A DNA stretch of 6,773 nucleotides from Amphritea sp. (GTDB lineage Bacteria; Pseudomonadota; Gammaproteobacteria; Pseudomonadales; Balneatricaceae), in NCBI GenBank assembly GCA_018067325.1, contig JAGPUU010000161.1, forward strand, positions 1 through 6,773. The letters are read 5' to 3'. The position numbers were made by a program, and so were the translations under genes. Numbering within the stretch: the first letter of the stretch is position 1; every line of letters starts with the position of its first letter. Positions 1 through 5,986 of this stretch are shown in pieces. The notes below the pieces were generated by a model. It did no database searches. It was not told the DNA's origin and saw only the letters and a program-made list of their open reading frames with translations.

Positions 1-377
1 GCACGAGCTAGCTCTTTACAGGCTTGGGAATAGCGCTCTAAGCTGAACAAAAAAGCACCGTAATTATTATGCATCATGGCACTATCGGGCTCTGCAGAGA
101 TAGCTTTTTGAAAATAGCTTTCAGCCAATTCTGGCTCATCCTCTATCTGAAACACCATCGCCAAACCGTTATAGGCCTCAGCACCATCAGAATCGATTGC
201 AATCGCACGCTGAAAAGCGACTTTAGCATTTGCAGTATCGCCACTGCTTAAATATTGCATACCCAAAGAACTATAGGCTTGCGACGCTTGCGGAGCATTT
301 TGCTCAGACGTTGTAACTTCCTGACTCGCACAACCCGAGATAATCAGACTAATCAGTATTATCAGATAACCTTTCAA
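1..377 (-). CDS. pilF: Type IV pilus biogenesis/stability lipoprotein PilF/PilW, N-terminal part (cut by window edge)
   Basis: Outer-membrane pilotin family; in Pseudomonas PilF helps the PilQ secretin localise and multimerise for type IV pili. The window shows 125 codons and two bases of the next, and the 3' end lies beyond position 1. The start is TTG at 377-375: an in-frame stop lies just upstream and AGGAG sits 9 nt before it. Residues 1-16 form a lipoprotein signal (Lys2, a hydrophobic run, lipobox ending I-S-G-Cys16). From about residue 34 there are TPR-type helices: AYSSLGMQYLSSGD, then AEAYNGLAMVFQ, then a third beginning MMHNNYGAFLF. The NNYGAFL segment and the overall pattern match PilF/PilW. 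The gene follows rlmN after a 40-nt gap with no terminator, so it is probably co-transcribed. The rlmN-pilF order is common in Pseudomonas-like genomes. Family assignment is strong; pilus function in this organism is inferred. Confidence 0.88.
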   Translation of the reverse strand, partial: MKGYLIILISLIISGCASQEVTTSEQNAPQASQAYSSLGMQYLSSGDTANAKVAFQRAIAIDSDGAEAYNGLAMVFQIEDEPELAESYFQKAISAEPDSAMMHNNYGAFLFSLERYSQACKELAR

Positions 378-386
378 TCTTATTTA

Positions 387-391
387 CTCCT
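387..391 (-). promoter_or_regulatory. Ribosome binding site of pilF
   Basis: AGGAG read on the minus strand, 9 nt before the TTG codon. No ATG or GTG lies in frame between this site and the lipoprotein signal, so the site supports the unusual TTG start. Confidence 0.7.
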
Positions 392-417
392 GGCGAGATA
401 GCTTTACATTCTATCAA

Positions 418-1551
418 TTAACGAGAGGGCTCCTGCTGCACCCCACTCGCATCTTTTAACGGTATATACTTTTCACTGCGGCGAGTTCGGTCTATTACCT
501 GGCCAACCAACTGACCACAAGCAGCATCAACATCATCACCGCGGGTACGCCTCACTGTCGTTATAATTCCAGCTTTGACCATCACCATTTTAAAGGCCTG
601 GATAGTATCGTCATTCGGGCGCTCATAGCCAGAGTTAGGAAACGGATTAAATGGTATTAGGTTTAGCTTGCAGGGTAAACGCTTTAACACCTTAACTAAC
701 TGCTTTGCTTGACTTGGGTGGTCATTAATCCCGGCCATCATAGTATATTCGACCGTAATCACCCGTTTATCGTTTAAGCCTTCCATGTAACGATTACATG
801 CGTCAATCAATTCGTTAATCGGATAGCGCTTATTGATAGGGACTAACTGATCCCGCAACTCATCATTTGGAGCATGCAGGGAGATGGCTAAAGACACATC
901 CGTAACCTCTCCCAACTTATCAATTTGCGGCACGACACCCGCGGTACTCAGCGTTACCCGACGCTTAGATAACCCGTAGGCATTATCTTCCATCATCAAG
1001 TGAATAGCATCGACAACATTATCGAAGTTCATCAACGGCTCGCCCATACCCATCAACACAACATTGGTTACCCGACGATTACCGGATGGATCAAAGGGCC
1101 CAAAGGAACGAATAGCAACCCGAACCTGACCAATTATCTCAGCAGCACTCAGGTTTCGATTGAAACCCTGTTTACCCGTCGAACAGAAGCTACAATTCAG
1201 GGAACAACCGATCTGAGAAGAAACACAGAGGGTCGCCCGTCCATTCTCAGGAATCAACACTGCCTCGACAGCAGAACCGCCGTCCAGCTGTATAACCCAC
1301 TTACGAGTACCATCTTTGGAGATATTCTGAACCAACACTTCAGGTTCACGAATTTCAGACACCTCACTCAACTTCTCGCGGAGCGCCTTACTGATATTAG
1401 TCATTTCATCAAAGCTGCTAGCACCAAATTGATGAATCCATTTCAGCACCTGTGTCGAGCGGAAAGGCTTTTCGCCAATGCTGACAAAGAACTCTTCCAA
1501 TTTCTTTGGCGAGAACCCTAGCAGGTTAGTTTTTTTGATGGATTCGGTCAT
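418..1551 (-). CDS. rlmN: Dual-specificity 23S rRNA/tRNA adenine-C2 methyltransferase RlmN
   Basis: Radical-SAM enzyme that makes 2-methyladenosine at A2503 of 23S rRNA and at A37 of some tRNAs, in the cytoplasm. With the start used here it is 377 residues, normal for the family. The [4Fe-4S] motif is CSLNCSFC (Cys116, Cys120, Cys123). The two mechanistic cysteines are present: Cys109 in TLCVSSQ and Cys345 in DAACGQL, matching E. coli Cys118 and Cys355. [12 protein letters not shown] (about 168-179), the SLHAPND segment (about 224-230) and LIPFNPFP (298-305) are family signatures. The open frame extends 12 codons further upstream to a TTG at 1587, but that stretch has no ribosome site, overlaps a hairpin and is not conserved. 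ATG 1551 has GAGG 5 nt upstream and begins [12 protein letters not shown] like relatives. The gene sits 53 nt after ndk and 40 nt before pilF. As an iron-sulfur enzyme it depends on the isc products encoded just upstream. Confidence 0.97.
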   Translation of the reverse strand: MTESIKKTNLLGFSPKKLEEFFVSIGEKPFRSTQVLKWIHQFGASSFDEMTNISKALREKLSEVSEIREPEVLVQNISKDGTRKWVIQLDGGSAVEAVLIPENGRATLCVSSQIGCSLNCSFCSTGKQGFNRNLSAAEIIGQVRVAIRSFGPFDPSGNRRVTNVVLMGMGEPLMNFDNVVDAIHLMMEDNAYGLSKRRVTLSTAGVVPQIDKLGEVTDVSLAISLHAPNDELRDQLVPINKRYPINELIDACNRYMEGLNDKRVITVEYTMMAGINDHPSQAKQLVKVLKRLPCKLNLIPFNPFPNSGYERPNDDTIQAFKMVMVKAGIITTVRRTRGDDVDAACGQLVGQVIDRTRRSEKYIPLKDASGVQQEPSR

Positions 1552-1556
1552 AACGG

Positions 1557-1561
1557 CCTCA
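1557..1561 (-). promoter_or_regulatory. Ribosome binding site deciding the rlmN start
   Basis: TGAGG on the minus strand, 5 nt before the ATG at 1551-1549. The alternative ATG at 1569-1567 and the TTG at 1587-1585 lack a purine-rich site at proper spacing. Confidence 0.65.
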
Positions 1562-1576
1562 ACTTTCATGAAATGA

Positions 1577-1598
1577 CGGGCCACCAAATAGCGGCCCG
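1577..1598 (-). other. GC-rich hairpin between ndk and rlmN
   Basis: On the minus strand the arms CGGGCC and GGCCCG pair perfectly around a 10-nt loop in which a C-G pair and G-U wobbles could add stability. It begins 6 nt after the ndk stop codon. It is followed by TCATTTC rather than a clear T-run, so it is at best a weak terminator. It could instead be a 3'-end stabiliser for ndk or an attenuating structure ahead of rlmN. Confidence 0.5.
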
Positions 1599-1604
1599 CT
1601 GGGA

Positions 1605-2012
1605 TTACTTACCGAAGAAGTAAGCAATCTCGCGCTCTGCAGAAGCAGCAGAGTCAGAACCGTGTACAGCATTCGCATCGATTGACTGAGCGAAATCACG
1701 GCGGATAGTACCTTCAGCAGCTTCCTGTGGGTTAGTAGCACCCATCAGCTCGCGGTTCAGGGCGATTGCGTTCTCACCTTCCAGCACTTGAACAACAACA
1801 GGACCAGAGGTCATGAACTCAACCAGATCACCAAAGAAAGGGCGTTCTTTATGCTCAGCGTAGAAACCTTCAGCTTCTTCGCGAGACAACTGCTTCAGCT
1901 GCATCTCAACAATTTTTAAGCTGTTACACTCAAAGCGAGAAACGATTTTACCAATAACATTTTTTGCTACTGCATCAGGCTTAATGATAGAAAAAGTACG
2001 TTCGATAGCCAT
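1605..2012 (-). CDS. ndk: Nucleoside diphosphate kinase
   Basis: Transfers the gamma-phosphate of ATP to nucleoside diphosphates through a phosphohistidine intermediate, balancing (d)NTP pools in the cytoplasm. The 135-residue protein has the family start [18 protein letters not shown], the nucleotide-site segment HKERPFF (54-60), LMGATNP (89-95) and the catalytic motif NAVHGSDS with His117, the same number as in E. coli. It ends YFFGK, about eight residues before the E. coli protein (143 residues), which continues GEVCPRTR or similar. The stop is not an obvious frameshift, because the following bases encode nothing resembling that tail. GAGGA lies 10 nt before the ATG. The gene has its own candidate promoter and leader and begins a unit separate from the isc operon. 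Confidence 0.97.
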   Translation of the reverse strand: MAIERTFSIIKPDAVAKNVIGKIVSRFECNSLKIVEMQLKQLSREEAEGFYAEHKERPFFGDLVEFMTSGPVVVQVLEGENAIALNRELMGATNPQEAAEGTIRRDFAQSIDANAVHGSDSAASAEREIAYFFGK

Positions 2013-2022
2013 GTGCTATTCA

Positions 2023-2027
2023 TCCTC
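2023..2027 (-). promoter_or_regulatory. Ribosome binding site of ndk
   Basis: GAGGA on the minus strand, 10 nt before the ndk ATG. The spacing is slightly long but the match is good. Confidence 0.6.
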
Positions 2028-2040
2028 AGTATAAAGTTCA

Positions 2041-2078
2041 GGGCGTTACGAAGCCCACAGACTAAAGTCTCAGGCTTC
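2041..2078 (-). other. Structured 5' leader of ndk with two overlapping stem-loops
   Basis: On the minus strand the arms GAAGCC (2078-2073) and GGCTTC (2055-2050) pair. They enclose an inner inverted repeat AGACT-TT-AGTCT (2070-2059), with a small internal loop between the two stems. A second possible stem pairs GGGC (2056-2053) with GCCC (2044-2041) and uses the 3' arm of the first, so the two are mutually exclusive. The structures lie between the candidate -10 box and the ribosome binding site. The repeats are seen directly; any regulatory role is inference, and the region matches no riboswitch class I know. Confidence 0.45.
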
Positions 2079-2098
2079 CTAGAAAAAGAAAACGCGCA

Positions 2099-2128
2099 AT
2101 TATACGCTAAGGGCTGCTCACTTAACAG
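2099..2128 (-). promoter_or_regulatory. Candidate sigma-70 promoter for ndk (-10 TATAAT)
   Basis: The minus strand carries a perfect TATAAT (2104-2099). The -35 region is poor: CTGTTA (2128-2123) at 18-bp spacing matches TTGACA at three positions. Transcription would start near 2092, giving a leader of about 80 nt. The site lies just after the isc terminator and before ndk, where a promoter is needed. The -10 match is strong, but the promoter as a whole is a prediction. Confidence 0.6.
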
Positions 2129-2140
2129 CACCCCCAGAGA

Positions 2141-2170
2141 TGAAAAAGCCCGCATTAGCGGGCTTTTTCA
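2141..2170 (-). terminator. Intrinsic terminator of the isc operon, after iscX
   Basis: A perfect 13-bp inverted repeat with a 4-nt loop. On the minus strand the GC core GCCCGC-TAAT-GCGGGC is followed by TTTTT and preceded by AAAAA. It starts 7 nt after the iscX stop codon. Being symmetric it could act in both directions, but no plus-strand gene is seen that would need it. Confidence 0.93.
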
Positions 2171-2177
2171 GAATCAT

Positions 2178-2372
2178 TCACTGACGTTCTTCGATCCAGG
2201 CCATTTGAATCCCTTCCAGCACCTTTTCTCCACACCGATCAGGGTCATCATCAAAACCTTCAAGCGCCATAACCCACTCATAAAGATCAGGAAAACTCAC
2301 AGTTAACGGATCAGTATCCGGATACTTTTCATCAAGTTCGATAGCAATATCGTAAACATCTACCCACTTCAT
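2178..2372 (-). CDS. iscX: Fe-S assembly protein IscX
   Basis: Small acidic iron-binding partner of IscS that modulates cysteine desulfurase activity and is proposed to act as a regulator or iron donor in cluster assembly. The product is 64 residues, against 66 in E. coli. The match is clear: MKWVDVYDIAIELDEKYPDTDP at the start (W3, YPD..DP), then VSFPDLYEWV, EGFDDDPDRCGEKVLE and the end MAWIEE. The acidic patch including FDDDPD (about 40-45) is the presumed iron and IscS contact surface. TAGGAG lies 6 nt before the ATG. It is the last gene of the isc unit, 32 nt after fdx and directly followed by the terminator. Confidence 0.95.
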   Translation of the reverse strand: MKWVDVYDIAIELDEKYPDTDPLTVSFPDLYEWVMALEGFDDDPDRCGEKVLEGIQMAWIEERQ

Positions 2373-2378
2373 AGCGAT

Positions 2379-2384
2379 CTCCTA
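2379..2384 (-). promoter_or_regulatory. Ribosome binding site of iscX
   Basis: TAGGAG on the minus strand with a 6-nt spacer, close to ideal and much stronger than the sites of hscB and hscA upstream. Confidence 0.7.
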
Positions 2385-2404
2385 CAAACGATTACAGCGC
2401 TAAG

Positions 2405-2743
2405 TTAATGCCGTTCAGAAACTTGATTGATGGTGTACTTAGGTATTTCCACCACAATATCTTCATCAGCAACTACCGCCTGGCAACTTAAACGCGACTC
2501 AGGCTCCAGCCCCCAGGCCTTATCCAGCATATCGTCTTCCAGCTCATCAGACTCTTCCAACGAACTAAATCCCTCACGCACAACCACATGACAGGTAGTG
2601 CATGCGCAGGACTTTTCGCAGGCATGCTCAATCTCTATCCCTTCACGCAGAGCGGCATCACAGATAGTTTCGCCCGCCTCTGCTTCGATCACCATACCGT
2701 CCGGACAAAGCTCTTCGTGGGGCAAAATAATAATCTGCGGCAT
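2405..2743 (-). CDS. fdx: ISC-type [2Fe-2S] ferredoxin
   Basis: Adrenodoxin-type ferredoxin that supplies electrons for cluster assembly on IscU, including reduction of persulfide sulfur. The product is 112 residues (E. coli 111). The cluster ligands are Cys42, Cys48 and Cys51 in ACEKSCACTTCH and Cys87 in RLSCQA. The extra Cys46 is also present in E. coli and is not a ligand. The conserved acidic segment EDDMLDKAWGLEPESRL (69-85) and the C-terminal VEIPKYTINQ are typical of the isc form. The ATG shares one base with the hscA stop (TGATG), suggesting coupled translation; GAGGG lies nearby in the last hscA codons. Confidence 0.97.
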   Translation of the reverse strand: MPQIIILPHEELCPDGMVIEAEAGETICDAALREGIEIEHACEKSCACTTCHVVVREGFSSLEESDELEDDMLDKAWGLEPESRLSCQAVVADEDIVVEIPKYTINQVSERH

Positions 2744-4617
2744 CAGGAATTTCCCTCAATCTCATCGATACTATGCCCTTTAAGGGCATTCTTAATACTC
2801 AGATCCATACGTCGAGCAGCAAAGAAGTCGCTAACCTGAGCCAACACCTTCACACCCTGCTCAATCAAAGCGGAATCTGTACCATTACGAAGGCTAAACA
2901 AAATAACCATCTGTTCCTGCAGGTGAATTAGCTCACCTTCAGATAATAATTGCTTACCATCTGCTGAAATAGCCTGCTCAAGTGAGTGAAGCAAGCGATC
3001 AGCTTCAACCTGCTGTTCACGCAGGTTACGCGCAGCCATATCTCCTTCAGCACAACTGTAAGACGCCTTAAGCATCTCAGCAATTTCGTTATCCGCCAAG
3101 CCATAGGAAGGCTTCACCTGAATTTCACTTTCAATACCTGTCGATAGCTCTTTCGCAGAAACACTCAACAGACCATCGGCATCCACCTGAAACGCAACCC
3201 GAATTTTAGCCGCACCAGCAGCCATCGGCGGAATCCCCCGCAAAACAAATTGCGCCAGAGAGCGACAATCATCAACCAATTCACGCTCACCCTGCACCAC
3301 ATGAACCATCATTGCGGTCTGGCCGTCCTGGTAAGTCGTAAACTCTTGAGCGCGCGCGACAGGGATCGATGTATTACGATGGATAACTTTCTCAGCCAAT
3401 CCACCCATAGTCTCGAGACCTAAAGACAGCGGTAGCACATCCAGCAGCAGCATCTCACTGTCAGGTTTATTTCCCGCCAGCACATCCGCCTGAATCGCAG
3501 CACCCACCGCTACAACGCGATCCGGATCTATATCAATATGCGGCTGACGCTCAAAAAACTGCTCCACCCGAGCACGAATAACCGGCATCCGGGTGCTACC
3601 ACCAACCATTACAACTTCGAGCACTTCATCAGTACTCACGCCAGCATCTTTCAACGCCCGACGGCAAGCTCTGACGGTTTTATTGACCAACGTCTCCACC
3701 AACCCGTCAAACAGCTCCCGGGTTACTTCCAAAGAAACTTTCTGACCCGCGTGATCCAGATCCACGACCACTGTTGCGTTCTCAGTCAGGCGTTCTTTAG
3801 TCCAACGCGCTTTCTCAGTCAGATAACGAGACTCACCAGCAATCACTTCAGCGCCGCCTAATTGCTGTAGAAACCACTGCGCCAGCGCCAGATCAAAGTC
3901 ATCCCCGCCCAAGGCACTATCACCTCCGGTAGAAAGAACCTCAAAAACACCTTTATTGAGCCGTAGAACGGATATATCAAAAGTACCACCACCCAGGTCA
4001 TAAACGGCGATTACACCCTCAGCACCCTGATCCAAACCATAAGCCACTGCAGCTGCAGTCGGCTCATTCAGGAGGCGCAGTACTTTTATTCCGGCAAGCT
4101 GGGCCGCATCTTTAGTTGCCTGGCGCTGAGCATCATCAAAATAAGCCGGCACAGTGATCACCGCACCTTCCAACTCTCCTTCCAGAGAGGCACGAGCACG
4201 GGCCTTAAGCGTTTTAAGTATCTCAGCAGAAATTTCTACAGGACTTTTATCGCCAGCAACCGTTTGAAGATAAGGCATACCACCATCAGTATCAGCAAAA
4301 CGATAGACCGCCTCGCCCTGCAAGCCCTTCAGGTCTACCGCACCACGGCCCATCAATCGCTTGACCGACATGATGGTATTGAAAGGATCAACCGCAGCTT
4401 GCGCCAAAGCAGCCTGTCCAACAACAACCCCCTGATCGGTATAACGCACAACAGAGGGCAACAGGTGACTACCCCCCTCATCCGGTAAAGTGGCTGCCTC
4501 GCCACTACGGACGGAAGCAACAAGCGAATTAGTTGTACCTAAATCAATGCCAACCGCCAGCTTTCGCTGATGGGGCTCAGGACTTTGTCCCGGTTCTGCA
4601 ATCTGCAATAACGCCAT
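2743..4617 (-). CDS. hscA: Fe-S assembly Hsp70 chaperone HscA
   Basis: Specialised Hsp70 ATPase that, with HscB, binds the LPPVK loop of IscU and drives cluster release to acceptor proteins. The product is 624 residues (E. coli 616). The nucleotide-binding domain carries GIDLGTTNS (23-31), the [11 protein letters not shown] segment (184-194), [12 protein letters not shown] (205-216) and [13 protein letters not shown] (336-348). The interdomain linker is at [11 protein letters not shown] (390-400). The substrate-binding domain begins LETMGG and contains [19 protein letters not shown] (415-433) and [11 protein letters not shown] (478-488), which resemble HscA more than DnaK; the lid ends FAARRMD and [10 protein letters not shown]. 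It starts 6 nt after the hscB stop with no recognisable ribosome site, so translation probably depends on reinitiation. The extra length is mainly in the N-terminal extension and the ends. Partner genes stand on both sides. Confidence 0.97.
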   Translation of the reverse strand: MALLQIAEPGQSPEPHQRKLAVGIDLGTTNSLVASVRSGEAATLPDEGGSHLLPSVVRYTDQGVVVGQAALAQAAVDPFNTIMSVKRLMGRGAVDLKGLQGEAVYRFADTDGGMPYLQTVAGDKSPVEISAEILKTLKARARASLEGELEGAVITVPAYFDDAQRQATKDAAQLAGIKVLRLLNEPTAAAVAYGLDQGAEGVIAVYDLGGGTFDISVLRLNKGVFEVLSTGGDSALGGDDFDLALAQWFLQQLGGAEVIAGESRYLTEKARWTKERLTENATVVVDLDHAGQKVSLEVTRELFDGLVETLVNKTVRACRRALKDAGVSTDEVLEVVMVGGSTRMPVIRARVEQFFERQPHIDIDPDRVVAVGAAIQADVLAGNKPDSEMLLLDVLPLSLGLETMGGLAEKVIHRNTSIPVARAQEFTTYQDGQTAMMVHVVQGERELVDDCRSLAQFVLRGIPPMAAGAAKIRVAFQVDADGLLSVSAKELSTGIESEIQVKPSYGLADNEIAEMLKASYSCAEGDMAARNLREQQVEADRLLHSLEQAISADGKQLLSEGELIHLQEQMVILFSLRNGTDSALIEQGVKVLAQVSDFFAARRMDLSIKNALKGHSIDEIEGNS

Positions 4618-4623
4618 ATTTAT

Positions 4624-5166
4624 TTATTCATCGAAAAGTTGATCTTCCAGGGCCTCAATTTCACGGCCCAGTTTATCAATAAACTGCATTTTTCTGACAC
4701 AGACAGCGGCAGCATCAAGGGAGGTCGGAGTGGATTGTTGATAGAAACCATCAAACTGACTACGTAACGCTTTCATCTCACCATCAACCGTCGCTTGCAA
4801 GGCCAACAACACAGCATCAGGGTCTGATGCCTCGCGAACAGATTCAAGCCCTTCTCTAAGCTCCATCTGCTGCATCAAAAACATCGGCTCAAGTTGGACC
4901 TGCGTTTCAGAAAAAGTATCAATACCTTCCATTTTCAACAGATACTGCGCACGAGTCAGAGGACTTTTCAGAGTAGACACCGCTTCATTAAGATAAGCAG
5001 TGTATTGCACCGAGAGCCTGCGCTCCCGATCCGAAAGATGAGCAAAACGATCCGGGTGCAGCGTTTTTTGCAGCTCCCGGTTTCGTTCAGATAACGACTG
5101 TAGATCTAGCTGGTAAGTCACCGGCAGAGCTAAAAATTCGAAATAGTTCTGGGTAATATCCATCAT
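4624..5166 (-). CDS. hscB: Fe-S assembly J-domain co-chaperone HscB
   Basis: J-protein that delivers IscU to HscA and stimulates its ATPase. From the start chosen here the product is 180 residues (E. coli 171). The N-terminal J-domain begins NYFEFLALP and carries HPD at residues 37-39 (QKTLHPDRFA). The C-terminal three-helix domain contains FLMQQMELREGLE (about 96-108), the IscU-contact region, and ends with MQFIDKLGREIEALEDQL. The open frame runs up to 5283, but that would add 39 residues with no family match and overlap iscA by 89 nt. Two tandem ATGs at 5166 and 5163 fit the family start; which one is used is undecided. No purine-rich ribosome site precedes them: the 28 nt after iscA are pyrimidine-rich. 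Coupling to iscA translation is likely. Confidence 0.94.
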   Translation of the reverse strand: MMDITQNYFEFLALPVTYQLDLQSLSERNRELQKTLHPDRFAHLSDRERRLSVQYTAYLNEAVSTLKSPLTRAQYLLKMEGIDTFSETQVQLEPMFLMQQMELREGLESVREASDPDAVLLALQATVDGEMKALRSQFDGFYQQSTPTSLDAAAVCVRKMQFIDKLGREIEALEDQLFDE

Positions 5167-5194
5167 ATAACCAGCAGATAAAGAAGATAGGAAC

Positions 5195-5518
5195 TCAAAT
5201 GTTAAAGCTTTCGCCGCATCCGCACTCATTTTTAACGTTAGGGTTAATAAATTTAAACCCTTCGTTAAGACCCTCTTTAACAAAGTCTAACTCTGTACCA
5301 TCAAGATAAAGAAGACTTTTCGGATCGATAATCACTTTAACGCCTTCGGTCTCAAACACCTCATCTTCATCATGGGTATCGTCAACAAATTCCAGCACAT
5401 AAGCCATGCCTGAACAGCCTGAAGTACGCACACCCAAGCGTATGCCCAGCCCATGCCCTCTGGTCTGTAAATATTTGCTAACATGCTGAGACGCAGCAGG
5501 TGTCATTGTAATTGCCAT
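5195..5518 (-). CDS. iscA: A-type iron-sulfur carrier IscA
   Basis: A-type carrier that binds iron or Fe-S clusters and passes them to targets, mainly in maturing [4Fe-4S] proteins. The 107-residue product has the three conserved cysteines at the same numbers as E. coli IscA: Cys35 in [11 protein letters not shown], and Cys99 and Cys101 in NECGCGESF at the C-terminus. [23 protein letters not shown] (72-94) is the typical family segment. It ends GESFNI, as IscA does, and its place between iscU and hscB distinguishes it from ErpA or SufA. It starts 36 nt after the iscU stop. GGAG lies 11 nt upstream, a longish spacing. Confidence 0.97.
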   Translation of the reverse strand: MAITMTPAASQHVSKYLQTRGHGLGIRLGVRTSGCSGMAYVLEFVDDTHDEDEVFETEGVKVIIDPKSLLYLDGTELDFVKEGLNEGFKFINPNVKNECGCGESFNI

Positions 5519-5535
5519 GAATCCGCTTACTCCGT

Positions 5536-5550
5536 TGAGCCCTGAGCTCA
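5536..5550 (-). other. Small inverted repeat between iscU and iscA
   Basis: On the minus strand TGAGC-TCAGG-GCTCA forms a 5-bp stem with a 5-nt loop, 4 nt after the iscU stop. A 10-bp palindrome, CTGAGCTCAG, overlaps it. The stem is short and may be chance; if real it could protect or delimit the iscU end of a processed transcript. Confidence 0.3.
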
Positions 5551-5554
5551 GTTA

Positions 5555-5941
5555 TTACTTCTTAGCCCGCTTATCTTTATAGTCGGCAACCGCTGCTTTA
5601 ATCGCATCTTCTGCCAAAACCGAGCAGTGAATCTTAACCGGCGGCAACGCCAGCTCTTCAGCAATTGTAGTATTCTTTAGTTCCTGAGCTTCATCAAGAC
5701 TCATACCCTTAACCCACTCTGTTACCAGCGAGCTTGAAGCTATTGCAGAACCGCAGCCGTAAGTCTTGAACTTAGCATCTTCAATGATACCCTCATCGCT
5801 GACTTTAATCTGCAGACGCATAACGTCACCACAGGCAGGCGCTCCCACCATGCCGGTACCAACATTATCATCAGAATCATTCATTTTTCCGACATTACGA
5901 GGGTTCTCGTAATGATCGATAACTTGTTCACTATAAGCCAT
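5555..5941 (-). CDS. iscU: Fe-S cluster assembly scaffold IscU
   Basis: Scaffold on which IscS-derived sulfur, iron and ferredoxin electrons build [2Fe-2S] clusters before HscA/HscB-assisted transfer. The product is 128 residues, the same as E. coli. Ligand residues are Cys37 and Asp39 in GAPACGDVM, Cys63 in YGCGSAIASSS, and His105 and Cys106 in KIHCSVLAEDAI. The HscA recognition motif LPPVK is intact at 99-103. The start MAYSEQVIDHYENPRNVG is the family norm. A strong TAGGAGG site lies 5 nt before the ATG, and a perfect palindrome stands between it and the iscS stop. Confidence 0.98.
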   Translation of the reverse strand: MAYSEQVIDHYENPRNVGKMNDSDDNVGTGMVGAPACGDVMRLQIKVSDEGIIEDAKFKTYGCGSAIASSSLVTEWVKGMSLDEAQELKNTTIAEELALPPVKIHCSVLAEDAIKAAVADYKDKRAKK

Positions 5942-5946
5942 AACGA

Positions 5947-5953
5947 CCTCCTA
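5947..5953 (-). promoter_or_regulatory. Strong ribosome binding site of iscU
   Basis: TAGGAGG on the minus strand with a 5-nt spacer to the iscU ATG. It is the best Shine-Dalgarno match in the window, consistent with the scaffold being made in excess. It lies 7 nt after the end of the iscS-iscU palindrome and so stays outside that hairpin. Confidence 0.8.
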
Positions 5954-5960
5954 AAGCGGC

Positions 5961-5986
5961 TTCATCACTAAATATTTAGTGATGAA
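5961..5986. repeat. Perfect 26-bp palindrome across the iscS stop codon
   Basis: The arm TTCATCACTAAAT is followed directly by its exact reverse complement ATTTAGTGATGAA. On the iscS strand the first arm encodes the final His-His and stop, and the second arm lies in the untranslated gap before the iscU ribosome site. As RNA it could fold into an 11-bp stem with an AUAU tetraloop. There is no T-run after it, so it is not an ordinary intrinsic terminator. Possible roles are mRNA stabilisation or processing between iscS and iscU, or a DNA operator; none is shown by sequence alone. Confidence 0.85.

Noticed and set aside
1000..1521. 173-codon open frame on the plus strand
   Set aside because: It lies entirely antisense to the strongly conserved rlmN coding sequence and its translation resembles no known protein; it is a shadow frame.
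1559..1741. 60-codon minus-strand frame overlapping the end of ndk
   Set aside because: It is an out-of-frame reading of ndk; the ndk frame has full family conservation.
2029..2034. TATACT on the minus strand as an alternative ndk -10 box
   Set aside because: It would start transcription inside or after the ribosome binding site and has no -35 match at suitable spacing.
2013..2306. 97-codon plus-strand open frame over the ndk leader and iscX
   Set aside because: It runs through the terminator, the ndk promoter region and iscX on the opposite strand, and its product is low-complexity with no family match.
3538..3861. 107-codon plus-strand frame inside hscA
   Set aside because: Antisense to the conserved ATPase domain of HscA, with no recognisable motif or start signal.
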